Below are positions 1 through 5,222 of a DNA stretch of 9,149 bases, one piece after another. Each line of letters opens with the position of its first letter. Positions within the stretch are counted from its first letter, which is position 1. Both the position numbers and the translations under genes were made by a program. The DNA comes from Lactobacillus sp. (GTDB lineage Bacteria > Pseudomonadota > Alphaproteobacteria > RF32 > CAG-239): the NCBI GenBank assembly GCA_031263385.1, contig JAISFX010000087.1, positions 1 to 9,149 of the forward strand, given 5' to 3'. Below the pieces are notes generated by a model. It was not told the origin of the DNA. It did not search any database and saw nothing but the letters and a program-made list of their open reading frames with translations.

Positions 1-1
1 C

Positions 2-472
2 GGTTTAATTGGTTATTACTCAGAGTTCCTTACAGACACAAGAGGCACCGGCGTAATGAACCGCCTGTTCCACAGTTATCAGCACCATAAAGGCGAGATT
101 GAAGGCCGCAGAAACGGCGTCTTAATCTCCAGCGAAGACGGCATTGCCAATGCCTATGCTTTGTGGAAGCTTGAGGACCGTGGCCCAATGTTCATTGATG
201 CCAATGTTCCGGTATATGTAGGTATGATTATTGGTGAACACACCAAAACAAACGACCTAGAAATCAATCCTACCAAAGCCAAGCAGCTTACCAACATCCG
301 CGCTTCTGGCAAGGACGAGGCCATAAACCTCACCCCTCCTCGCAAATTGGCATTGGAAGAAGCTTTGTCATATATCCAAGATGATGAACTTTTAGAGGTA
401 ACCCCTAAAACCCTGCGTCTACGCAAAAGGATTTTAGACCCTCACATGCGCAAGCGCGCCAACAAAGAATAG
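2..472 (+). CDS. typA: TypA/BipA ribosome-associated GTPase, C-terminal part (5' end outside window)
   Basis: The reading frame is open from the left edge, so the first ATG inside it (position 56) is an internal methionine and not the start. The 156 visible residues begin GLIGYYSEFLTDTRGTG, a hallmark of TypA/BipA, and continue with NGVLISSEDGIA, the IIGEH segment, NDLEINPTK, LTNIRASGKDEA and the closing DDELLEVTPKTLRLRKR block followed by a basic tail. These correspond to the end of the EF-G-like domain V and the BipA-specific C-terminal domain that docks on the ribosome. The GTPase domain and domain II lie upstream of the window. BipA is a translational GTPase involved in ribosome assembly and in stress or low-temperature growth. 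The gene ends with TAG seven bases before a terminator hairpin and appears to be the last gene of its transcript. The family assignment is firm; only the missing N-terminus is unverified. Confidence 0.95.
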   Translation, partial: GLIGYYSEFLTDTRGTGVMNRLFHSYQHHKGEIEGRRNGVLISSEDGIANAYALWKLEDRGPMFIDANVPVYVGMIIGEHTKTNDLEINPTKAKQLTNIRASGKDEAINLTPPRKLALEEALSYIQDDELLEVTPKTLRLRKRILDPHMRKRANKE

Positions 473-478
473 TCACAC

Positions 479-509
479 AAAAAAACGGTCTCTAAATGAG
501 ACCGTTTTT
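479..509. terminator. Bidirectional rho-independent terminator between convergent genes
   Basis: A perfect stem pairs CGGTCTC (486-492) with GAGACCG (498-504) around the loop TAAAT, extended by A:T pairs at 482-485 with 505-508. On the plus strand it is followed by five T, ending the typA transcript. Read on the minus strand it is followed by seven T (the A-run 479-485), a stronger signal that would end the transcript of the unknown gene at 532-933. It lies between the two stop codons, as expected for a shared terminator of convergent genes. Confidence 0.92.
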
Positions 510-511
510 AA

Positions 512-524
512 TTCTTATGGAGAA
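512..524 (-). promoter_or_regulatory. 3' UTR element complementary to the gene's own ribosome binding region
   Basis: The plus-strand 13-mer TTCTTATGGAGAA (512-524) is the exact reverse complement of 939-951. In the minus-strand mRNA of the 133-residue gene this segment reads TTCTCCATAAGAA. It sits seven bases after the stop codon and just before the terminator hairpin, and contains a perfect anti-Shine-Dalgarno CUCC. It can therefore pair over 13 nt with the 5' leader segment carrying the GGAG ribosome binding site. The match is directly visible; a role in repression or message stability is inference. Confidence 0.55.
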
Positions 525-531
525 ACTGTTT

Positions 532-933
532 TTATCTAACTACAGCAGCCTGCTCTAAAGCTTTCTGTGCTGCTCTTTGGTTATTCATTTCCTTAATAGC
601 TTCTTGAGCTAACTTTCCAGAAACATTGTCATGCAATTCTCTGTCTTGCCCTTGCTCTTTAGTCTCTCTATCAGCTGCTTTAGCCAATTCATCTACCAAC
701 ACTTGCTGGAATGTTGGCTCTTCATTAGACTTTGCAATATCATTCAAATCTTTGTTCTTGTCAGATTGCACCAAATGGAACGCAACCTTGTTAACTCCTA
801 ACGTAGGCTCTTCAAGGCCATTAGCAATATAGCTAGGCGCTTTACCGCCGTTCGTTGTAAATTCTTTTGTTTTGTCACTGTGGCTGAGCACTGCTCTTGC
901 CAACCCCGGACTTAATTTTTCTTCATTACTCAT
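532..933 (-). CDS. Unrecognised 133-residue soluble, charged protein
   Basis: I do not recognise this protein. It is hydrophilic, has no signal peptide or membrane segment and no cysteine. The N-terminal half (residues 1-70) is rich in polar residues and glycine; the C-terminal half (about 72-133) is rich in Glu, Lys, Gln and Ala and likely helical, possibly coiled coil. The motif EEPT occurs twice, at residues 41-44 and 71-74, followed both times by a hydrophobic residue (Leu or Phe), which hints at a weak internal repeat. The gene is judged real because it has a good Shine-Dalgarno (GGAG, 7 nt before ATG), a near-consensus promoter upstream and a strong terminator downstream, and because nothing else occupies the interval. 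It stands alone, divergent from murJ and convergent with typA, so context gives no function. A lineage-restricted protein is likely. The plus-strand frame inside it (626-832) lacks such signals and is treated as a shadow. Confidence 0.82.
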   Translation of the reverse strand: MSNEEKLSPGLARAVLSHSDKTKEFTTNGGKAPSYIANGLEEPTLGVNKVAFHLVQSDKNKDLNDIAKSNEEPTFQQVLVDELAKAADRETKEQGQDRELHDNVSGKLAQEAIKEMNNQRAAQKALEQAAVVR

Positions 934-938
934 TGTTC

Positions 939-951
939 TTCTCCATAAGAA
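939..951 (-). promoter_or_regulatory. Ribosome binding region of the 133-residue gene, partner of the 3' UTR element
   Basis: On the minus strand this reads TTCTTATGGAGAA, with the Shine-Dalgarno GGAG at 944-941 placed 7 nt before the ATG at 933. It is perfectly repeated in inverted orientation at 512-524. Neither flanking base extends the match, so the repeat is exactly 13 bp. The site fixes the start codon of the gene with good confidence; that it is also a regulatory pairing site is inference. Confidence 0.65.
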
Positions 952-970
952 ACATTACCCTCTTTTGTCT

Positions 971-999
971 ATTATCACAAAAAATAACTTTTTTGTCAA
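971..999 (-). promoter_or_regulatory. Sigma-70-type promoter for the 133-residue gene
   Basis: On the minus strand a perfect -35 box TTGACA (999-994) is followed after exactly 17 bp by a -10 box GATAAT (976-971), five of six consensus matches. Transcription would begin near 964, giving a leader of about 30 nt that contains the ribosome binding region. This is the best promoter match seen in the window. Confidence 0.85.
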
Positions 1000-1042
1000 G
1001 TTTTATTAGCAATATTTCATGTATATATTTATACTTCTTTAT

Positions 1043-1071
1043 TAGACTTAGCCTAACTTATACAATATAAT
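1043..1071 (+). promoter_or_regulatory. Sigma-70-type promoter for the murJ run
   Basis: A perfect -10 box TATAAT (1066-1071) lies 17 bp after TAGACT (1043-1048), which matches four of six bases of the -35 consensus. The predicted start near 1078 gives a leader of about 67 nt before murJ. Together with the minus-strand promoter at 971-999 it makes the AT-rich gap 934-1144 a divergent promoter region. Confidence 0.65.
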
Positions 1072-1127
1072 ACCTAAAAATCAATACTAAATAGTTAATA
1101 ATCGACAAAAAAATAGAAAATCACAAA

Positions 1128-1142
1128 AAAAGGCCGCCTTTT
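1128..1142 (+). promoter_or_regulatory. Dyad covering the ribosome binding region of murJ
   Basis: AAAAGGC and GCCTTTT are perfect 7-bp arms around one central C, ending two bases before the murJ ATG. The only Shine-Dalgarno-like sequence for murJ, AAGG at 1130-1133, is inside the left arm and is 11 nt from the start codon, longer than usual. As RNA only the outer five pairs could close around a five-base loop, so the structure is weak. It could tune translation or be an operator half-site pair; neither is shown. Confidence 0.35.
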
Positions 1143-1144
1143 AT

Positions 1145-2752
1145 ATGTCATTATTCAAGTCCATAGCCACTTTTGGCAGTTTCACTTTTTTAAGCCGAAT
1201 CACCGGTTTTTTAAGAGACATGGTTTTGGCTAAATATCTTGGTGCCGGATTGATATCTGATGCATTTTTTGTCAGCTTCAAACTACCCAATTTATTCCGC
1301 AGTCTCTTTGCCGAAGGCGCATTCGCCTCGGCTTTTGTGCCTATCGTCTCTCAAAAACTGTGCGACGGCAAAGAAGAAGCCCGCAAATTTTCTTCTGCCG
1401 CCATATCTGTTCTGGCCTTCTTTATTACAATATTTGTTATTGTTATAGAGATTATAATGCCTGCAATCGTCACCATCCTCGCCCCGGGATTCGCAAGCAA
1501 TCCGGAGCAACTGGCCCTAGCCACAACCCTTTCGCGCATAACTTTCCCTTTCCTGCTGTTTATTTCTGTAGTTTCCTTCCAGTCAGGAATCTTAAGCTCT
1601 CTCGGCAAATTTGCCGCCCCAGCCTCTGCCCCTATTATCCTAAACCTCTTAATGGTGGCTTCGGTCTTTATCTTTGTGCCTTTTGCCCCCTCAACTGCCC
1701 ATGGCATAGCTTTCGGCATAACTTTTGCCGGCTTTATTGAGGTCTTGTGGCTTCGCTACTTTCTCCGTAAAGAAAAAATGTTTATTAACATTCAATTTAA
1801 CATGCCCAAACTCTTAAAAGATAAGGACATCAAAACACTCTTCAAAAGAATGGCTCCCGGCATTTTGGGCTCAGGCATTTATCAGATAAATGTCATGGTC
1901 AGCACCATAATTGCCTCATTGGTTGCCCCCGGCGCAATCTCTTGGCTTTATTACGCAGATAGAATCCAACAGCTCCCAATTGGCGTAGTCGGCGCCGCCA
2001 TAAGCGTTGCCCTATTGCCTATTCTATCTACCCACATCAAAAACAATGATGACGCTCAAACCCGCCACGCCCAAAGCAAAGCCTTCGAATATGGAGCAAT
2101 GCTCGCGATTCCTGCAATGATTGCCATCATAATTCTGGCATTACCCATAACCAACATCCTTTTCCAACACGGACGTTTTGGTGCCTTTGAGACAGAAATG
2201 ACCTATAAAGCAATCATTGCCTACATCATTGGCCTGCCTTTCTATGTATGCGTCAAAGCCATGGCCCCCAACCTCTTCGCTAGAGGAGACACCAAAACCC
2301 CTGTTAAATACGGGCTTGTCTCTTTTATCGTCAACATTGCCGCCTCTATGGCTCTGGCTTTCCCTTTCGGGCACATTGGCATTGCCGCAGGCTCAGCTGT
2401 TTCTTCCATAGTATCTTTCTTTTTATATTACTTTGGCCTCAAAAAACGCGGATTCTGGAACATTGAGCACTCTCTGGTAAAACAGATTATAAAAATAACC
2501 TTCTGCGCCATTATCATGGGCATCGTTCTAAAGACCTCTGACTATGGTCTAAGGCTATATTTCGGCAACTGGCTTGATTTCCACTTTTTCATCAAATTAT
2601 CTTTATTCTTGGGGCTTTGCCTCTTTGGACTTGCAACTTTTGGACTTTTAGCTAAAATTACAGGTGTAATAAACATCGCAGACATCAAAAAGGCTCTTTC
2701 AAAAAATGCTAAAGCAAAAAAAGATAAAAAAGTTTCTGCAAAAAGCGCATAA
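1145..2752 (+). CDS. murJ: MurJ (MviN) lipid II flippase
   Basis: This 535-residue polytopic protein belongs to the MOP-superfamily MurJ/MviN family, which moves the peptidoglycan precursor lipid II from the inner to the outer face of the cytoplasmic membrane. The N-terminus aligns without gaps to E. coli MurJ and keeps its functional charged residues at the same numbers: Arg18, Arg24, Asp39 and Arg52, then Glu57 in the LFAEGAFASAFVP motif. A second signature, YYADRIQQLPIGVVG, carries Arg273, the counterpart of the essential Arg270. Hydrophobic segments along the chain fit the 14-helix fold, and the C-terminus ends in a lysine-rich cytoplasmic tail. The start is fixed by this alignment, although the ribosome binding site is weak. 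It is the first gene of a plus-strand run and overlaps the following DUF2333 gene by 47 nt in another frame. The gene is intact and shows nothing unusual apart from that overlap. Confidence 0.97.
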   Translation: MSLFKSIATFGSFTFLSRITGFLRDMVLAKYLGAGLISDAFFVSFKLPNLFRSLFAEGAFASAFVPIVSQKLCDGKEEARKFSSAAISVLAFFITIFVIVIEIIMPAIVTILAPGFASNPEQLALATTLSRITFPFLLFISVVSFQSGILSSLGKFAAPASAPIILNLLMVASVFIFVPFAPSTAHGIAFGITFAGFIEVLWLRYFLRKEKMFINIQFNMPKLLKDKDIKTLFKRMAPGILGSGIYQINVMVSTIIASLVAPGAISWLYYADRIQQLPIGVVGAAISVALLPILSTHIKNNDDAQTRHAQSKAFEYGAMLAIPAMIAIIILALPITNILFQHGRFGAFETEMTYKAIIAYIIGLPFYVCVKAMAPNLFARGDTKTPVKYGLVSFIVNIAASMALAFPFGHIGIAAGSAVSSIVSFFLYYFGLKKRGFWNIEHSLVKQIIKITFCAIIMGIVLKTSDYGLRLYFGNWLDFHFFIKLSLFLGLCLFGLATFGLLAKITGVINIADIKKALSKNAKAKKDKKVSAKSA

Positions 2753-3722
2753 ACCATTAAAAAAGATACCTGTCAAAGGCTTTGCCCGCAAGACTTTGCT
2801 TCCTCTTAAGTCTCTTTTTGGGTTCTTGTGCTCTTGGTGGCATGTCTTAAGCGGCATTGCCTTTGTTATATTTTTCTTATACTACCCCATCGGCGCCTTT
2901 ATGATGGAGAAAATCAACCGCGACACAACCATAGAAATCCCCGCAAACATTAATGGCGGCTCAAATGTCATAACCACTATGTCAGAACTTATCGATTCTG
3001 AGGTTAATAAAAGCTTTTGGACACCTAGCTTGCCTTTCATATTCCCTTCTTACATATTGGATAACATGCCCAATTTCCAACTTGGCAAAATGTCTGCGAT
3101 ATCAAAATTTGCTTACACTTTGAACCAAAACATCAACCAAAACCTTGATAACAACCTATCCGAGGCGGTAGATTTATTGCAGTACCCCGGCACAATCTGG
3201 ATGTTTTCTCCAGAAAAACGTGTTGCTCCTTCATCTGCCAGCCAATATCGCCGTGCCCGAAAAGAGCTCATCAAATACAATAACAAAATCGAAAACGGTA
3301 TCTATATCTTTCCCAAGACATCCGATGTCCTTTCTTCCTTGATTAAAAGCGCCTATAGCGACCTCAATAAAAGCGTTAATGAGCTTGAAAAACACATCCG
3401 CGAGAACAGCGGCAAAACCTTTGATAGCAAGGCCGACGACGTGTTTTTCTATCATCAGGGCAAAATATATTCCTATTACATGCTCTTTAAAGCCCTAAGT
3501 TATGACTACAAAGACATCATCGTTGCTCACCAAATATACCCTTCTTGGGTTAAAATGCTCAAATCCATGGAAGACGGAGCCAATATTGCACCTCTGATAA
3601 TAAGGAATGAGCAGCTTAACAGCTCCATTTACCCAAATCATCTGCATTATCTTTCTTACTATAACCTTAGAGCATCCAAACAAATGCAGTCCATATCCGC
3701 CAAATTAGATAAAGGAATTTAA
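2706..3722 (+). CDS. DUF2333 family inner-membrane protein
   Basis: This 338-residue protein matches the DUF2333 family of proteobacteria, whose function is unknown. A lysine-rich N-terminus (residues 1-35) precedes one membrane helix at about 46-65 that ends in YYPIGA, followed by a large, presumably periplasmic domain. Family landmarks are visible in order: the FWTPSLPFIFPSYILDNMPNFQLG block (Asp119, Asn120, Pro122), LLQYPG at 157-162, the SQYRRARKELIKYNN segment, the KADDVFFYHQGKIYSYY segment, and near the end IYPNHLHYLSYYNLRA. Length is typical of the family as I remember it. The ATG at 2706 lies inside the 3' end of murJ, with only AAGG 12 nt upstream. No better start exists before the membrane helix, so translation is probably coupled to murJ. 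Its position after murJ and before a Bax-like protein suggests an envelope role, which is inference. Confidence 0.88.
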   Translation: MLKQKKIKKFLQKAHKPLKKIPVKGFARKTLLPLKSLFGFLCSWWHVLSGIAFVIFFLYYPIGAFMMEKINRDTTIEIPANINGGSNVITTMSELIDSEVNKSFWTPSLPFIFPSYILDNMPNFQLGKMSAISKFAYTLNQNINQNLDNNLSEAVDLLQYPGTIWMFSPEKRVAPSSASQYRRARKELIKYNNKIENGIYIFPKTSDVLSSLIKSAYSDLNKSVNELEKHIRENSGKTFDSKADDVFFYHQGKIYSYYMLFKALSYDYKDIIVAHQIYPSWVKMLKSMEDGANIAPLIIRNEQLNSSIYPNHLHYLSYYNLRASKQMQSISAKLDKGI

Positions 3723-3723
3723 T

Positions 3724-4272
3724 ATGATAATACAAACATCTCCTGCAACAGATCCGGATACTATGAACTTTTACCCCCCCCAACCCATTGCCTCACAAGA
3801 GAAAATAGAGTTCATAGACATCAAATCCATCCGTCGCTCTCCTTTGGCTGAGAAGATTTTTGACTTAGGCAGCATTTCCTTCATCACCATCCACCATGAC
3901 CTTATCTCTGTTACCAAAGAAAAAGACATTTCATGGGATGACTTAAAACCCCAAATTATGGCAGAAATAATGGACTTCATAACCACCGGACAAACCGCCG
4001 TAACCGAGCAAGATGCATCTTCAAGCGCTGATACCATAAAAAAAATAACCGCCCTTCTTGAAGCCAGAATCAGACCGGCTATCCGTATGGACGGTGGAGA
4101 TATCCTGTTCAAACATTTTCATGAAGGCATTGTCTATGTTGAGCTTCAAGGCAACTGTGTTGGCTGCCCTTACGCCTTAGTCACCCTCAAAGACGGCGTT
4201 GAAAGGATGCTTAAAACCTACATTCCCGAGGTCAAATCTGTTGAAAACTATATAGACGAGGCTCAAGCATGA
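3724..4272 (+). CDS. NifU/Nfu-type iron-sulfur cluster scaffold protein
   Basis: The protein has 182 residues and two domains. Residues 1-88 form an Nfu_N domain (MIIQTSPATDPDTMNF, then SPLAEKIFDLG and FITIHHDLISVTK). Residues about 105-175 form the NifU C-terminal domain with the cluster-binding Cys145-Val-Gly-Cys148 in the context GNCVGCPYALVTLKDGVE. This arrangement is that of mitochondrial NFU1 and its alphaproteobacterial relatives, which carry a [4Fe-4S] cluster from the general assembly machinery to client enzymes. A dimer bridging one cluster through two CxxC pairs is the known form. The start codon follows the DUF2333 stop by one base and has AAAGGA seven bases upstream, and the N-terminal alignment supports it. 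The stop overlaps the next start (ATGA). A run of eight C at codons 17-19 is unusual for this AT-rich gene but does not break the frame. Confidence 0.94.
   Translation: MIIQTSPATDPDTMNFYPPQPIASQEKIEFIDIKSIRRSPLAEKIFDLGSISFITIHHDLISVTKEKDISWDDLKPQIMAEIMDFITTGQTAVTEQDASSSADTIKKITALLEARIRPAIRMDGGDILFKHFHEGIVYVELQGNCVGCPYALVTLKDGVERMLKTYIPEVKSVENYIDEAQA
3774..3781 (+). repeat. Homopolymer of eight C inside the Nfu gene
   Basis: Eight consecutive C cover the end of the Tyr17 codon and the Pro18-Pro19 codons of the Nfu protein. The run is out of character with the AT-rich surroundings. The frame is intact at this length. Loss or gain of one base would truncate the protein near residue 20. Confidence 0.9.
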
Positions 4273-5123
4273 TAAAAAAATGCCTTTTTTCTATTCTCGC
4301 TGTGTTCTTTTGTTGTGGGGCATCTAATGATGTCTACCTCAAAGATGTTACTGTTGCAGAGTTAAAAGAGGTATTTGAAAAACACTCCTATAAAGACTAC
4401 ATCTACATGCCAAACTGGAAGTATCCTCGCATTTTCTTGCAAAATCTGCCAACCGATTGGGATAAAATATCCAACAACAACGAGCGTAACAAAACTTTTT
4501 TCATGATTACCGGCCCTCTGGCCCTCAAAGTAAGGGATGATATCCTTGCAGAACGCCAAATAATTGAAGAAATCAATAATGACTACCAAAAAAACAAAGA
4601 CTTCACAGCTGAACAAATAGAGATTCTTGAGGCAAAAGCCGAATATTATGAAGTATATACCAAGCTTAAAGGGCTCAGGCGTTACCAGTTTATGCTTCAA
4701 GAGCTGATTTTGAAGGTTGATAGCGTACCCCCATCAATTTTGATGGCTGTTGCCGCCATAAGCACCAACTGGGGCACATCTCGCCCGGCACATTTAGCCA
4801 ACAACCTCTATAAACAGCTCGTTTGGTACACAAACGAAGGACTTGAGCCGGACGAAGGCGTTACTGATGACTACCGTTTTAAGATATATGCCTCTCTTTA
4901 TGACAGCATGAAAGACTACGCCCACAGAATAAATTCCGGCGTAAATTATCTTGCTTTTCGTCAGGAAAGAAAAGAGATAAGATACCGCGAGAAGCCTGTC
5001 TTTGGAAGGAGTGTCGCTAGTTCTCTGGTTTTGGACTCTAATATCGAAAACTTCGCTGGCCTGCTGGACTATACCATAACCTTTTATGAAATTATAAATT
5101 TTGACACCGCAACTCTAAATTAA
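4269..5123 (+). CDS. Bax-like glucosaminidase-fold exported protein, catalytic Glu missing
   Basis: The 284-residue product starts with a signal peptide (MIKK, then a hydrophobic stretch to about residue 17), so it probably acts in the periplasm. Residues about 74-130 are a long helical region (FFMITGPLALKVRDDILAER onward) that matches the N-terminal part of Bax proteins. Residues about 145-245 resemble the GH73-type glucosaminidase domain: VDSVPPSILMAVAAI, then WGTSRPAHLANNLY, later YASLYDSMKDYAHRINS. In active members the motif reads AAIES-x-WGTSR with a catalytic glutamate; here the codon is AGC, giving Ser165 (AAISTNWGTSR). The fold therefore seems kept while peptidoglycan cleavage by the usual mechanism is probably lost. 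The start overlaps the Nfu stop by four bases (ATGA) with GAGG seven bases upstream, which fixes it and implies translational coupling. It ends the murJ run. Family confidence is good; inactivity is inferred from one residue. Confidence 0.82.
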   Translation: MIKKCLFSILAVFFCCGASNDVYLKDVTVAELKEVFEKHSYKDYIYMPNWKYPRIFLQNLPTDWDKISNNNERNKTFFMITGPLALKVRDDILAERQIIEEINNDYQKNKDFTAEQIEILEAKAEYYEVYTKLKGLRRYQFMLQELILKVDSVPPSILMAVAAISTNWGTSRPAHLANNLYKQLVWYTNEGLEPDEGVTDDYRFKIYASLYDSMKDYAHRINSGVNYLAFRQERKEIRYREKPVFGRSVASSLVLDSNIENFAGLLDYTITFYEIINFDTATLN

Positions 5124-5157
5124 TTTTTTTTAGGCCAAATGTAATAAAAAATTAATT
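5118..5157. repeat. AT-only 12-bp inverted repeat after the Bax-like gene
   Basis: AATTAATTTTTT (5118-5129) and AAAAAATTAATT (5146-5157) are perfect complements around a 16-base spacer. The left arm contains the stop codon of the Bax-like gene. With no G:C pair in the stem and no T-run after it, this is not a standard intrinsic terminator, although it may weakly stabilise the 3' end. In a sequence this AT-rich part of the match may be chance. Confidence 0.5.
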
Positions 5158-5180
5158 ACTTTGTAGTAGGAATATATAGT
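5152..5180 (+). promoter_or_regulatory. Possible weak promoter for the DUF2336 run
   Basis: TATAGT (5175-5180), five of six matches to the -10 consensus, lies 17 bp after TTAATT (5152-5157), which matches only three of six at -35. Transcription would begin near 5187. The 99-bp gap after the Bax-like gene is the only plausible place for a promoter of the second run, but this site is weak and readthrough from the murJ run is equally possible. Confidence 0.3.
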
Positions 5181-5222
5181 AAACTGGTAGTATGAGGCAA
5201 TTTTAGAACAGGTATTGGCATC

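Noticed and set aside
56..58. ATG at 56 as the start of a small separate gene.
   Set aside because: The frame is open to the left edge and the residues before it continue the TypA/BipA alignment.
626..832. Plus-strand reading frame opposite the 133-residue gene.
   Set aside because: No ribosome binding site or promoter; the minus-strand frame has promoter, ribosome binding site and terminator and covers it fully.
926..955. Nine-codon upstream reading frame on the minus strand, overlapping the start of the 133-residue gene out of frame.
   Set aside because: Its Shine-Dalgarno-like GAGGG is only two bases from the ATG and the predicted leader before it is about nine bases, so initiation there is doubtful.
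1351..1740. Long frames on both strands inside murJ.
   Set aside because: They are shadows of a strongly conserved murJ frame, with protein compositions unlike real proteins and no start signals.
4362..4700. 112-residue hydrophobic minus-strand frame inside the Bax-like gene.
   Set aside because: The plus-strand frame has signal peptide, family motifs and coupled start; the hydrophobicity of the antisense frame follows from the Lys/Asn/Glu-rich coding on the plus strand.
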